A stretch of DNA of 64,000 nucleotides from Flavobacterium taihuense (GCF_019351435.1 NZ_JAHWYN010000001.1:189785-253784), one strand, 5' to 3'; shown: positions 25,341 through 34,454, counted from the stretch's first letter. Notes: a model not told the origin generated them from the letters alone. Program-made: numbers and translations.

Positions 25341-26111
25341 TTATTTTTTTGAATTCAATTGAGCTAATAATTTTTCAGCCACTAATTTAGAGGAAGCTGG
25401 ATTTTGACCTGTAATCAGTAAACCATCTTCTACAGCATAAGGATGCCAATCGGCTACTTTACTGTAGATTCCTCCATTGGCTTGCAATGCATCTTCCAAT
25501 AAGAAAGGAACGATTTTGGTTAATCCAACTGCTTCTTCTTCGGTATTGGCGAATCCAGTTACTTTTTTTCCTTTTACCAAAAATTCTCCATTTACTTTCA
25601 CGTTTTTCAAAGCAGCAGGTGCGTGACACACAAAAGCAACTGGTTTTTTGTGATTATAAAAAGATTCAATCAAAGCAATAGAAGTTGCATCTTCTACCAA
25701 ATCCCAAAGCGGGCCGTGACCTCCTGGGTAAAAAACCGCATCATAATCTGCTTGGTTTACGTCTGCTAATTTTTTGGTGTTTTTGAGTTTTTCCAATAAA
25801 ACAGTGTCGACATCAAATCGTTTGGTGTCTTCGGTTGCTGATGAAGGATCAGCACTTTTTGGGTCAATTGGGGGTTGTCCTCCTTTTGGAGTTGCAATGT
25901 CTATTGCTACACCTTGATCAAGCAATGCATAATAAGGAGCCGCTAATTCTTCTGTCCAAAATCCTGTTTTTTCTCCTGTGTTACCCAATTGATCGTGACT
26001 GGTAACTACGAATAATACTTTTTTCATCTTCTTGTTATTTTGTTTTTGTGCAGTTGCCATAAAGCAGCTCACGGTTAATGTTAGAATAGTTAATACGGTT
26101 ATTTTTCTCAT
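25341..26111 (-). CDS. exported DJ-1/PfpI family protein (Hsp31/glyoxalase III-like)
   Basis: A 256-aa protein. From residue 30 it reads MKKVLFVVTSHDQLGNTGEKTGFW, then TEELAAPYYALL with the conserved Glu, YPGGHGPLWDL and FVCHAPAAL carrying the nucleophilic Cys with its His. This is the arrangement of Hsp31/YajL-type glyoxalase III enzymes that turn methylglyoxal into lactate without cofactor. The N-terminal MRKITVLTILTLTVSCFMATAQ looks like a signal peptide, which is unusual for this mostly cytosolic family. The second Met at residue 29 would give the cytosolic form. Divergent from the LysR gene. Confidence 0.85.
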   Translation of the reverse strand: MRKITVLTILTLTVSCFMATAQKQNNKKMKKVLFVVTSHDQLGNTGEKTGFWTEELAAPYYALLDQGVAIDIATPKGGQPPIDPKSADPSSATEDTKRFDVDTVLLEKLKNTKKLADVNQADYDAVFYPGGHGPLWDLVEDATSIALIESFYNHKKPVAFVCHAPAALKNVKVNGEFLVKGKKVTGFANTEEEAVGLTKIVPFLLEDALQANGGIYSKVADWHPYAVEDGLLITGQNPASSKLVAEKLLAQLNSKK

Positions 26112-26200
26112 GAATGATTTTTTTTATACCGCAAATTTATGTTGAATATGGTATTAGTAAAAATAATTTAAATTATGTTTGTGATAAATTTATTTATATC

Positions 26201-27100
26201 ATGGTTAATCTGGAGTGGTACCGTACATTCAAATCGGTATATAAAAATGGGAATTTTTCTTTGGCAGCCAAAGAATTATTCATAAGTCAACCTGCTGTAA
26301 GCCAGCAAATAGTCATGTTGGAGGCGCACGTAGGTTATAAGCTTTTCAATCGAAAGTCTAAGGGGGTTGAACCGACAGAATATGCTAAGTTACTCAATAA
26401 TTTAATCATTGATGCTTTAGACCGATTGGAAAATGTGGAGAATGGTTTTCGAGCCAAGGCTTTCAATGCCAATAGGTTATTGTCAGTTGGAATTTCTAGA
26501 CATTTGATGAGCAGTATCGGGAGTGTGTTAATTTCAAAATTTGATTTTATAGATTTTACATTCCATAATAATGATGCATTATTCGATTTGGTGAATTCCA
26601 AAAAATTGGATTTTGCCATAGTAACAAAGAAGTTTGACACTTTTGATACGATTCAGAAAAAGGTGGGCGATATCAAACAAGTCATTGTAGGATCTACCAA
26701 TATTGATTTTTCTATTGTTAAACAGCATATCAAAGCTAAAGAGTATACCGCAATCGAAAATTGGTTAAACGATCAAAAATGGTACAGTCATGATGCCGGA
26801 ATTCCGCATATTAAATTATTTTGGTTGCATGTTTTTGCCAAAAAAAGACCTTCGATGGTGGCCAATTATATTATCCCATCTGAATATGAAATGCTGGAAA
26901 TTCTTAGCAAAAATACAGGAGTTACGGTTACATGGAATATCAATGCAAAAAATTTAATTCAGGAAAATAAATTGCAATTGATCTGGAACAGTAAAGAAAT
27001 GCCCAGTACAGAAGTTTTTTTATTATCGGGGAAAAACGATAATTTGAGTGCTGTTTTTCAGGATATAATAGAGGAATTAAAGTTTGTTTTAAGTACTTAA
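26201..27100 (+). CDS. LysR-family transcriptional regulator
   Basis: A 299-aa protein started at 26201 (MVNLEWYRTFKSVY); the frame is open back to 26114 but the winged helix-turn-helix begins immediately after this Met, as in LysR proteins. The HTH is NFSLAAKELFISQPAVSQQI, followed by the typical RKSKGVEPTEYAKLL region. The C-terminal part (about 90-299) is the periplasmic-binding-like effector domain. It is transcribed divergently from the DJ-1/PfpI gene across about 90 bp, the normal arrangement for a LysR regulator and its target, so control of the DJ-1 and perhaps yqhD-like genes is likely. Confidence 0.9.
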   Translation: MVNLEWYRTFKSVYKNGNFSLAAKELFISQPAVSQQIVMLEAHVGYKLFNRKSKGVEPTEYAKLLNNLIIDALDRLENVENGFRAKAFNANRLLSVGISRHLMSSIGSVLISKFDFIDFTFHNNDALFDLVNSKKLDFAIVTKKFDTFDTIQKKVGDIKQVIVGSTNIDFSIVKQHIKAKEYTAIENWLNDQKWYSHDAGIPHIKLFWLHVFAKKRPSMVANYIIPSEYEMLEILSKNTGVTVTWNINAKNLIQENKLQLIWNSKEMPSTEVFLLSGKNDNLSAVFQDIIEELKFVLST

Positions 27101-27120
27101 TTCAATAAGATATAGCATTT

Positions 27121-27299
27121 AATTTTAAAACATATAAGTCATATAATTTCAAAAATAAAGTTTGTTTTTTCAATGAATAAAAGAAAATATAAGTTAAAAA
27201 CTTTTTTTGTAAGAATACGTATTTTGCTTAAATGAACTTTTGTTTTTACTTGCTTTCATAAAAATTAAAAAACTCATATGGCTTATATGTTTTAAAATT
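27121..27299. repeat. 24-bp inverted repeat pair between lysR and nadD
   Basis: The arm at 27121-27144 (starting AATTTTAAAACATATAAGTC) matches the reverse complement of 27276-27299 at 23 of 24 positions, separated by 131 bp of AT-rich sequence. The 216-bp convergent gap has no gene. Confidence 0.7.
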
Positions 27300-27316
27300 T
27301 TGTGGTTTTGAGTTAA

Positions 27317-27928
27317 CTACTTCCTATAAAAATTATTATGATCGATATATTCCCAAACTTTATGAGGTAAAAGGGGCTGAACATTTTTTCCTTTCTTGAT
27401 ATTATTCCGAATAAAAGTCGAGGATATTTCTACTACGGGAGCATCTATCAAGTGTACTTTCGGATGGTTTTTTAAATCCAAATTTTGCTGTGCTAGTTCG
27501 CCTTTCAGGCTCGTGTCATTTTCTGATGAAATTCGGGGATACACATAGATATCGTGATGTTCCAAAATCACTTTATAGTTTTTCCATTTGTGTAGTGACT
27601 CTAAATTATCTTCGCCCATAATCAAGGAAAACGCGTGATCAGGAAATTTTTCTTGTAAATGGACGAGTGTATTTACCGTGTAATTGGGCTGTGATAATTT
27701 GAACTCAATGTCAGAAGGCTTTATTTTTGTAAAATCTTCGGTGGCGAGGTATACCATTTGCAAGCGGTGATAATCATCCAGTAAAGTGCTTTTCTTTTTG
27801 AGCGGATTGTGTGGTGTTACTACCATCCAAACCTGATCCAAATCGGCATGCTCTGCCATGTGATTGGCAATGATAAGATGCCCAATATGTATGGGATTAA
27901 ACGTTCCGAAATAAAGTCCGATTTTCAT
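27317..27928 (-). CDS. nadD: nicotinate-nucleotide adenylyltransferase
   Basis: A 203-aa enzyme started at 27928 (MKIGLYFGTFNPIHIGHL); the longer frame to 27961 adds residues before the invariant nucleotidyltransferase motif GTFNPIHIGH and is not used. Further motifs are MVVTPHNPLKKK and the C-terminal ISSTFIRNNIKKG. It forms deamido-NAD from nicotinate mononucleotide and ATP. It lies downstream of gmk and the yicC gene on the same strand, a common neighbourhood. Confidence 0.95.
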   Translation of the reverse strand: MKIGLYFGTFNPIHIGHLIIANHMAEHADLDQVWMVVTPHNPLKKKSTLLDDYHRLQMVYLATEDFTKIKPSDIEFKLSQPNYTVNTLVHLQEKFPDHAFSLIMGEDNLESLHKWKNYKVILEHHDIYVYPRISSENDTSLKGELAQQNLDLKNHPKVHLIDAPVVEISSTFIRNNIKKGKNVQPLLPHKVWEYIDHNNFYRK

Positions 27929-27952
27929 GAGTTTAGACATTAGGCAAAAGCC

Positions 27953-27988
27953 AAAAGGCAATAGGGAAACTAATTACTATTGCCTTTT
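27953..27988. repeat. nadD-gmk inverted repeat
   Basis: AAAAGGCAATAG (27953-27964) pairs perfectly with CTATTGCCTTTT (27977-27988). AAAAGCC words flank it. It lies in the 70-bp gap between gmk and nadD, which are co-directional. Confidence 0.65.
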
Positions 27989-27998
27989 CACTAATGGC

Positions 27999-28568
27999 TT
28001 ATTTTACAAAATCCTTCACCAATTGATAAGCTTCTTCAAGTGCAACAGGCAAATCATAGTTTTTGATAATCACGTCAAATTGTGGGGCAGTGGCCAATTC
28101 TACTGAAGCTTTTGCAATACGCATATTGATTTTGTCTTCGCTTTCGGTGGAGCGTTCTTTTAGTCTTCTTTTGAGTTCATCAACACTTGGCGGCTTTACA
28201 AAAACAGCCAAAGTTTCCTCAGGGAATTTATGTTTGATGCGCAAACCACCGGCAACGTCAATATCAAAAATCACGTTTTTTCCTTTGGCCCAAATGCGTT
28301 CTACTTCACTTTTTAGCGTACCGTAGAAATTGTCTCTGTAGACTTCTTCCCATTCTACGAAATCTTCTGCTTTGATGTGTTTTTTAAATTCTTCCAAGGA
28401 CATAAAGTAATAATCCTTGCCATTTACCTCTTCGCCACGCGCTTCACGTGTTGCTGCCGAAATAGAAAATTCCAAGTTCAAATCTTCTTTTCCTAATAAA
28501 TGTCTAACTATGGTGGTTTTCCCAGATCCCGACGGAGCCGAGAACACGATTAATTTTCCTTTTTTCAT
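27999..28568 (-). CDS. gmk: guanylate kinase
   Basis: A 189-aa enzyme of standard length. The P-loop APSGSGKTT is at residues 11-19, then the GMP-binding region SAATREARGEEVNGKDYYF, and VIFDIDVAGGLRIK and FVKPPSVDELKRRLKERSTE in the core and lid. It phosphorylates GMP to GDP. It follows the yicC-family gene, separated by a 96-bp gap with a strong inverted repeat. Confidence 0.96.
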   Translation of the reverse strand: MKKGKLIVFSAPSGSGKTTIVRHLLGKEDLNLEFSISAATREARGEEVNGKDYYFMSLEEFKKHIKAEDFVEWEEVYRDNFYGTLKSEVERIWAKGKNVIFDIDVAGGLRIKHKFPEETLAVFVKPPSVDELKRRLKERSTESEDKINMRIAKASVELATAPQFDVIIKNYDLPVALEEAYQLVKDFVK

Positions 28569-28589
28569 TATTCTAGCTTTAGGCTTTAA

Positions 28590-28652
28590 GCCATATGCTT
28601 TAAGCTTACGAATTTCATTTACTGTTTTCGCATTGAGCTTAAAGCATATGGC
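28590..28652. repeat. 17-bp inverted repeat between yicC-family gene and gmk
   Basis: GCCATATGCTTTAAGCT (28590-28606) pairs perfectly with AGCTTAAAGCATATGGC (28636-28652), and the pairing continues imperfectly through AGGCTTTA words on both sides. The T-run lies on the plus-strand side, so it is not a terminator for these minus-strand genes. Confidence 0.75.
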
Positions 28653-28664
28653 ATAAGGCTTTTT

Positions 28665-29525
28665 TTATAAAACATTCAATACCTGTTCTTTAATTTTTTC
28701 CAATTCATCTTTCATCTGAACCACTAATTTTTGCATTTGTGCGTGATTCGATTTGGATCCCATCGTATTGATTTCACGCCCCATTTCTTGAGTAATGAAT
28801 CCTAGTTTTCTACCGTTGGCTTCCGTTCCGTTGATGGTTTCCAGGAAATAATCCAAATGATTGGTCAAACGTACTTTTTCTTCGGTAATATCCAGCTTCT
28901 CTAGGTAATAAATCAATTCCTGCTCAAAACGATTTTCGTCTACATTGACTTTCAATTCGGCAATGGCAGTTTGCAAACGGTCTTTTATTGCTTGAACACG
29001 TTCTGGATCCAGTGCCAAAGCTTCGTTCATATATTGACGAATGTTTCCAATTCGCAATTGAAATTCATTTTCCAGAGATTGTCCTTCGTCTTTTCTGAAA
29101 TTCAAAATATTTTGCAACGCTTCTTCGATTACGGTTTGGATTTGAATCCAGTCATTTTCGTCGATTTCTTCACGTTCTATTTTCATGGTGTCGGGCATAC
29201 GCACCGCCATTTTCATCAATTCGGTTTCATCGGCATCAGCATACACTTCTCTTAATTGATTGATGTAGGCTCTTACGATAGGTACGTTAACCTTTGTAGA
29301 TGTTTGTTCTGCGGTACTTTCTATAAAAATAGAAAAATCTACTTTACCTCTTTCTAGTTTTAAGGCAATTTGGTTGCGTAAACCCAATTCCATTTCGCGA
29401 TATAGAGAAGGCATTCGTACATTCAAATCTAAACCTTTACTGTTTAAAGACTTTACTTCTACTGTAATTTTTTTGGATGGTAATTGCAAAGTGGCTTTAC
29501 CAAAGCCTGTCATCGATTGTATCAT
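28665..29525 (-). CDS. YicC family protein (endoribonuclease-like)
   Basis: A 286-aa protein started at 29525 because the family start MIQSMTGFGKA falls there; seven extra residues precede it in the open frame. The N-terminal domain shows VEVKSLNSKGLDLNVRMP, and the C-terminal DUF1732 block shows GRKLGFITQEMGREINTMGSKSNHA. E. coli YicC has been linked to degradation of the small RNA RyhB and to ribonuclease activity; the role in Bacteroidota is less clear. A TATCTTTG box lies at the complement of 29544-29551, about 18 bp before the start. First gene of a possible yicC-gmk-nadD unit. Confidence 0.92.
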   Translation of the reverse strand: MIQSMTGFGKATLQLPSKKITVEVKSLNSKGLDLNVRMPSLYREMELGLRNQIALKLERGKVDFSIFIESTAEQTSTKVNVPIVRAYINQLREVYADADETELMKMAVRMPDTMKIEREEIDENDWIQIQTVIEEALQNILNFRKDEGQSLENEFQLRIGNIRQYMNEALALDPERVQAIKDRLQTAIAELKVNVDENRFEQELIYYLEKLDITEEKVRLTNHLDYFLETINGTEANGRKLGFITQEMGREINTMGSKSNHAQMQKLVVQMKDELEKIKEQVLNVL

Positions 29526-29700
29526 ATTTGTTCTAAAAGTGTTCAAAGATAAGGAAAAAGTTAGCAGTGGTTTGTTTTCGGATTTTTGTTTTATAGAAAA
29601 CGGTTGGTTTTATTACTTTTAAAGTAAATCTTCATTCATACTAATCCGATTCGAGACTTCAATCTCATTGTCGGCAGGAAGAATTAATATGTTTTTTTGT

Positions 29701-30366
29701 TTATCTTTCTTTGGATGAAAATTTACTAATCAGGATTCCTACTAAAACTACGGTATAAAACTGACCTACGATACCTATAAATGCCGTGAAAAGTTTGGTT
29801 TGGTGACTATTTGGGATAATATCACCAAAACCAATACTTGTAAAAGTGATACTGCAAAAATATACCAAATCAATAAAAGACGCAAAAGGTGATGAAGTGT
29901 CTATTCCTTTAAAAGATTGTGGATTGAGATAAAAGTGATTTTGCATGATAAAAACACTGATTTCTATTAATAAAAAATACCCACAGGCTGAGGCTGAAAT
30001 AACATTATAATCGATATGGCTTGGCCGAATTAAAAATTTTAGTAGTTCCCAAAACATAAAAGAAAAGAAAACTATATAGAAAATATTTGCAGCGATCTTT
30101 ACATTAAGTGAGGTATTAAAAGGCATGGCAATTGTTAACAGTGCCACTAAAAACAAAAGAATGTTGCGTATTATGTTTTTCCGTTTCCCTTTTTGCAGGA
30201 AAACACCAATACTGCCCACCCCAAGAAATAAAATATTAATAAACCACAGTAATTTGTAAAATTTAGATAATTCAGGGAGAAGTACCCCGGAAAATAAATG
30301 TTGTATTAAGGCAAAAAGTAAAACTTCATATTTATAGTTGAAAAGGAAGTCTTTTATTGGATTCAT
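29701..30366 (-). CDS. ion-channel domain membrane protein (two-TM K+ channel pore)
   Basis: A 221-aa membrane protein with about six hydrophobic segments. The last two flank a P-loop, LVYFCSITFTSIGFGDIIP (about residues 167-185), the potassium-channel selectivity filter with Phe in place of the usual Tyr of GYGD. There is no RCK or cyclic-nucleotide domain. Probably a small K+ channel of the Ion_trans_2 type. It is 175 bp from the yicC gene and 45 bp downstream of the EamA gene on the same strand, so could be co-transcribed with it. Confidence 0.85.
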   Translation of the reverse strand: MNPIKDFLFNYKYEVLLFALIQHLFSGVLLPELSKFYKLLWFINILFLGVGSIGVFLQKGKRKNIIRNILLFLVALLTIAMPFNTSLNVKIAANIFYIVFFSFMFWELLKFLIRPSHIDYNVISASACGYFLLIEISVFIMQNHFYLNPQSFKGIDTSSPFASFIDLVYFCSITFTSIGFGDIIPNSHQTKLFTAFIGIVGQFYTVVLVGILISKFSSKER

Positions 30367-30411
30367 GATGTCTATTTTGATATAAATATAATAAAAAAAT
30401 AAGCAGCTATA

Positions 30412-31290
30412 CTACTTCTTTTGAGTTACTAAATAAACCCCTGAAAAGATCAATAAGGCTGAAGCTATTTTGATTAAATTCAATTCGTCTTTCCCTAAAC
30501 TGATGGCAAAAACACTAGCAAAAAATGGTTGTAAGTAAATAAAAACAGCTACGGTGGTTGGTTTTAATTCTTTCATCGAAAGCAAATTCAGTAAATAGGT
30601 CAAGAAAGTCGATATGACTACCACAAACCCTATTTTCCAGTAAATGTCTGTAGGCATAATAGTCCAATCTACAACAGTAAATTGACTCCAGCCAAAAGGC
30701 AGAACCATTATAAAACCAAATAAATAAATCCATTTGACAAACGTAAAAGCGTTGTATTTATTCATTAATTTTTTGACGATAATCAGATAAAATCCATAGG
30801 ATATGGCATTGACCAAAACTAGAAAATTTCCTAATCCTGATTGAGAAGTGTCGCCTAATGATTTTCCATAAAGGATTAGTGAAGCCGTACCGATGAGACC
30901 GAGAACAATTCCCAATACCATTCTTTTTTTCATGCGTTCCTTCATGATAATGGCAGAAAGTACCAATACAATCATTGGGGTTGAAACCATAATAACCGCT
31001 GCCGAGATTGGTGAAGTCAAGCTTAAACCTTTGAAAAAAGTCAGCATATTAAACGCTACGCCAAAAAAAGCGGCAGCCATTATTCGGGGGAAATCGTTGA
31101 GTGCAATTTTTTCTTTCGGCATAAAAAGCCAAACAAACCAAAACAAAAGCATAGAACCACCAGCACGTAGCAGGATAAATCCATAGGCATCAATGTATTT
31201 TGGCATTACATCTTTGGCAATGGTAAAAGTAACGCCGTAAATTATAGAAACGATAGTGGCACTAATTAAGGCTAGATTTCTTTTTGACAT
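30412..31290 (-). CDS. EamA/DMT-family transporter
   Basis: A 292-aa protein with ten predicted hydrophobic segments in two EamA repeats (first repeat starting NLALISATIVSIIYGVTFTIAK, given here as part of it; second repeat around NFLVLVNAISYGFYLIIVKK). The segment PFFASVFAISLGKDELN at the end is the typical second-repeat signature. Substrate unknown; the family exports metabolites or amino acids. Its start overlaps the stop of the ArsC-like gene by one base, so the two are translationally coupled. Confidence 0.88.
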   Translation of the reverse strand: MSKRNLALISATIVSIIYGVTFTIAKDVMPKYIDAYGFILLRAGGSMLLFWFVWLFMPKEKIALNDFPRIMAAAFFGVAFNMLTFFKGLSLTSPISAAVIMVSTPMIVLVLSAIIMKERMKKRMVLGIVLGLIGTASLILYGKSLGDTSQSGLGNFLVLVNAISYGFYLIIVKKLMNKYNAFTFVKWIYLFGFIMVLPFGWSQFTVVDWTIMPTDIYWKIGFVVVISTFLTYLLNLLSMKELKPTTVAVFIYLQPFFASVFAISLGKDELNLIKIASALLIFSGVYLVTQKK

Positions 31291-31640
31291 TAACTCAAGG
31301 CTTTCATTACTTGAAGTATGTTTTGTTGGGTGTTGCCAATGTATATTTTGTCATTGATGATAAAAACAGGTCGGCTCAAAAAAGTATAATGCTCCAGAAT
31401 GTACTTTTTATAATCGGCTTCGGTGAGTGATTTATTTTTTAAATCCATCGATTTATACAGTTGTGCTTTTTTGCTAAATAATGCTTCATAACTTCCGGAA
31501 AGGCGATACATTTCTTCCAGTTCTTCAACCGTAATTGGGTTTTGCTTGATATCATGAAAAACCAAATTATGGTCTTTTGGAAGTGATTTTATTATTTTGC
31601 GGCAAGTGTCGCAAGAAGCTAGGTAATATATTTTATTCAT
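31290..31640 (-). CDS. ArsC/Spx-family thioredoxin-fold protein
   Basis: A 116-aa protein started at 31640 (MNKIYYLASCDTCRKI); the frame reaches 31664 but the family begins at this Met. The CDTC motif at residues 10-13 has both Cys as in Spx, and the C-terminal LSRPVFIINDKIYIG shows the cis-Pro region of the ArsC/Spx fold. It may be an arsenate reductase-like or a redox-sensing protein; the short CxxC form leaves both open. Overlap with the EamA start suggests a shared function. Confidence 0.85.
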   Translation of the reverse strand: MNKIYYLASCDTCRKIIKSLPKDHNLVFHDIKQNPITVEELEEMYRLSGSYEALFSKKAQLYKSMDLKNKSLTEADYKKYILEHYTFLSRPVFIINDKIYIGNTQQNILQVMKALS

Positions 31641-31715
31641 TTTTTTTCTTTTTTCTGAATGCAAAGGAAATCATTTGACAGTTAAAATGTTTAATTTTAT
31701 GCAAAAAATACAATT

Positions 31716-32171
31716 ATGCAAGATACATTTGAAGTTAACAGAACAAGCAGAAAAATGCTAAGTTCTTATTTTGAAAATTATACATTGGAACAATTAAATA
31801 AAATTCCTGAGGGATTTAGTAATAATCTAATTTGGAATTTAGGTCACATTATTGTGACCCAACAATTATTAGTATATAAATTATCAGGATTGCCTATGGT
31901 GGTGTCTGATGAAATGGTCGAAAAATATCGTAAAGGAACCAAACCAGAGCACGATGTGACACAGGCAGAAGTTGATGAAATCAAAGCATTGTTATTAAAA
32001 TCAGTTGATCAATTAGAAACAGATTATAACAATGGGATTTTTGTCAATTATCAAGAGTACCCAACTTCTACTGGATATATTTTGAAAAGTGCAAAAGGAG
32101 CAATTGAATTTAACAACTTCCATGAAGGCTTGCATATTGGAATTATGATGAGCATCAGAAAGTTTATATAA
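31716..32171 (+). CDS. DinB-family protein
   Basis: A 151-aa four-helix-bundle protein. The metal-site histidines lie in NLIWNLGHIIVTQQLLVYKL (about residue 46) and NNFHEGLHIGIMMSIRKFI (about 134 and 138), the standard DinB triad. DinB proteins are metal-dependent and often thiol transferases (for example bacillithiol); substrate unknown. It lies divergent from the ArsC/Spx-like gene and 64 bp upstream of the metB-like gene on the same strand. Confidence 0.85.
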   Translation: MQDTFEVNRTSRKMLSSYFENYTLEQLNKIPEGFSNNLIWNLGHIIVTQQLLVYKLSGLPMVVSDEMVEKYRKGTKPEHDVTQAEVDEIKALLLKSVDQLETDYNNGIFVNYQEYPTSTGYILKSAKGAIEFNNFHEGLHIGIMMSIRKFI

Positions 32172-32235
32172 CTTTTGCAGGTCAATTTAGAAAAAAGAGG
32201 TTAGGTAAAAACTGATCAATAAAACAAAAAGTCAA

Positions 32236-33381
32236 ATGAAATTCAATACCAAAGTAATTCATGGTGGACAACATCATGATCCAAGTACTGGGGCGGTGAT
32301 GCCTCCAGTATACCAAACCTCGACCTTTGTACAAACGAGTCCAGGGAAACCGTTGAATCCGGATTATGAATACAGTAGAGCCGCAAATCCTACGCGTACA
32401 GCGCTTGAAAATGCTTTGGCGAGTATCGAAAACGGAACTCGAGGATTGGCTTTCTCATCAGGACTAGCCGCTACGGATTGTGTTTTAAGATCGTTTAAAG
32501 CAGGTGATGAAATTATTGCTATGGACGATTTGTATGGCGGAACCTATAGAATGTTTACCCGCATTTATAAAGATAGCGGAATCGTATTTCATTTTGTAGA
32601 CATGAACGATTTGGAAAAATTCAAGTCGTTGATTAACGAAAAAACCAAATTGGTTTGGGTAGAAACGCCAACAAACCCTTTAATGAAGTTGGCGGATATT
32701 CAAGAAATTGCCAAAATTACGAAAGTGAATAATATTCTTTTTGCGGTGGATAATACTTTTGCAACACCATATTTGCAAAAACCGTTGGATTTAGGAGCTG
32801 ATATTGTAATGCATTCAGCGACTAAGTATCTAGGAGGACATTCGGATGTAATTGCAGGAGCTTTAATTGTAAAGGATCAAGCATTGGGAGACCAATTACA
32901 TTTTCAACAATTTGCGACAGGAGCAACTTTGGGGCCAATGGATAGTTTTCTGGTGCTGAGAGGAATAAAAACCTTGCATTTGAGAGTACAAAGACATTGT
33001 GAAAATGGTGCAAAAGTCGTTGAATTCTTAAGTAATCACCCTAAAATCAATAGAGTCTATTATCCAGGATTACCAAGTCATCCGTATCATGAAATTGCCA
33101 AAAAGCAAATGAGTGGTTTTGGAGGGATGGTATCTTTTACATTTGCATCAGGTAAAAAAGAAGATGCTATTGATTTTTTGGAAAAATTAAAAGTATTCAC
33201 TTTAGCAGAATCTTTGGGAGGAGTAGAGTCATTAGCAAATCATCCGGCATTAATGACACATGCATCCATTCCGGAAGCTAAGAGAAAAGAAGTTGGAATT
33301 ACAGATGATCTGGTTCGATTAAGCGTAGGTATAGAAGATGCCGAGGACTTGATTGCCGATTTGATACAAGCATTAGTATAA
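32236..33381 (+). CDS. metB: cystathionine gamma-synthase/lyase family PLP enzyme (MetB-like)
   Basis: A 381-aa Cys/Met-metabolism PLP enzyme. The PLP-binding lysine is Lys197 in [13 protein letters not shown]; the phosphate-site residues are in [13 protein letters not shown] and [10 protein letters not shown], and [10 protein letters not shown] lies between them. The C-terminal [20 protein letters not shown] segment is typical of gamma-synthases and gamma-lyases, which are not cleanly separable by sequence. Reaction: transsulfuration between cysteine, cystathionine and homoserine derivatives. Convergent with a beta-barrel gene across a terminator. Symbol by resemblance. Confidence 0.85.
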   Translation: MKFNTKVIHGGQHHDPSTGAVMPPVYQTSTFVQTSPGKPLNPDYEYSRAANPTRTALENALASIENGTRGLAFSSGLAATDCVLRSFKAGDEIIAMDDLYGGTYRMFTRIYKDSGIVFHFVDMNDLEKFKSLINEKTKLVWVETPTNPLMKLADIQEIAKITKVNNILFAVDNTFATPYLQKPLDLGADIVMHSATKYLGGHSDVIAGALIVKDQALGDQLHFQQFATGATLGPMDSFLVLRGIKTLHLRVQRHCENGAKVVEFLSNHPKINRVYYPGLPSHPYHEIAKKQMSGFGGMVSFTFASGKKEDAIDFLEKLKVFTLAESLGGVESLANHPALMTHASIPEAKRKEVGITDDLVRLSVGIEDAEDLIADLIQALV

Positions 33382-33395
33382 CTAAAAAACAAACG

Positions 33396-33438
33396 AAAAA
33401 TCCCAACCTTTAAAAAATATAAGAGTTGGGATTTTTTT
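33396..33438. terminator. bidirectional terminator between metB-like and beta-barrel genes
   Basis: AAAAATCCCAAC (33396-33407) pairs with GTTGGGATTTTT (33425-33436), with T- and A-tracts in opposite directions, between convergent genes. Confidence 0.8.
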
Positions 33439-34222
33439 AATGATCAAAATATACGATATAACCTAAGCCTAAAAAAGTAAGCCAATCATTTCCTTTGTTT
33501 TCCTTGTATAAATCTTTATTAGGATTAAGACCATCAACCCAGTCCGAACCGAAATATTGAGCTCTCACATCAAGAACAAGATCAGACATTGTTGTCAACT
33601 TGTAACGGGTTCCAATATTCAGAGCTACAGAAATGACGGATTTACTTTCATTAGAATATCCATGAGGATGCCCGTCTGAAGGCACCAAATATTTAGGAAA
33701 AGTGGTAGTTGGATTACCCAGCTCTCCTAAAGTGGATGATGCAGTAGCAGTATAATAACTGATTTGTGGTCCTAGACCTATGTAGGGCGCAAAACTACCA
33801 ACCTCTCTTTCGAAATCGTGGATATGTTTGAAACTATATTCAAGCTGAAAACCTAAATTTAACAATTGAGAGGAACCTCTCATTGCTTTGAGTTGTTTAG
33901 ATCCAATCGATTTTTTTTCAGTCCATTCGCCAAAATGTTGCAAATCGGTTTTGCTATAGGATAATTCAGATCGAATTTTGAAGTGTTCTTTTAAATAGTC
34001 ATTTAAATTATCAGTGTAGGAGAAATTCAAATAATCGACAACGCCAATTTGAAAACCGGAATTTTTTAAATTGGTTTCTGTATCTCCACGTTGTCCGTAG
34101 TCCGATCGAAACTCAATTCCCCCAGCAATAAGTCCAATTTCATGGGTAATTCTTAATTGGGAATAGGAGTTATGGGTAAGGGCGATTAGTAAGATTAATA
34201 CAAATAGTTTAAGTTTGATCAT
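33437..34222 (-). CDS. outer-membrane beta-barrel protein (THC0290_0291-like)
   Basis: A 261-aa protein with signal peptide LFVLILLIALTHNSYSQ. The mature part (RITHEIGLIAGGIEFRSDYGQRGD, then alternating aromatic strands such as SFAPYIGLGPQISYYTA) matches the Bacteroidota outer-membrane barrels of the THC0290_0291 type as I recall them, ending in FLGLGYIVYFDH. Function unknown, probably a structural or porin-like barrel. A TATCTTTG box lies at the complement of 34249-34256, 27 bp before the start. Confidence 0.75.
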   Translation of the reverse strand: MIKLKLFVLILLIALTHNSYSQLRITHEIGLIAGGIEFRSDYGQRGDTETNLKNSGFQIGVVDYLNFSYTDNLNDYLKEHFKIRSELSYSKTDLQHFGEWTEKKSIGSKQLKAMRGSSQLLNLGFQLEYSFKHIHDFEREVGSFAPYIGLGPQISYYTATASSTLGELGNPTTTFPKYLVPSDGHPHGYSNESKSVISVALNIGTRYKLTTMSDLVLDVRAQYFGSDWVDGLNPNKDLYKENKGNDWLTFLGLGYIVYFDH

Positions 34223-34446
34223 AGGTAGGTGATATTTTCAAAACGAAGCAAAGATATAAAAACTACTACTACAGAGAATAATATTATCAAAATAAAAAAT
34301 AAGTGTATATTATTCTATTCTTTACGAAAACTACATCGATTTCGTAAAAATAATAAGCCTTGTGTTGTATTTTTTATAAATGATTAATAAAAAGATAATT
34401 TTATCAGAATCAGTTAATAAAAAAGTTAAAATATTTAAATAAGATG

Positions 34447-34454
34447 TATCTTTG
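34447..34454 (+). promoter_or_regulatory. candidate -7 box of gdhA
   Basis: TATCTTTG, an exact TAnnTTTG match, 45 bp before the gdhA ATG. The -33 region has only GTTA around 34425. Prediction by motif only. Confidence 0.45.

Noticed and set aside
33380..33440. CRISPR-like repeat
   Set aside because: Only one hairpin with T-tracts, which is a terminator; no spaced direct repeats occur anywhere in the window.
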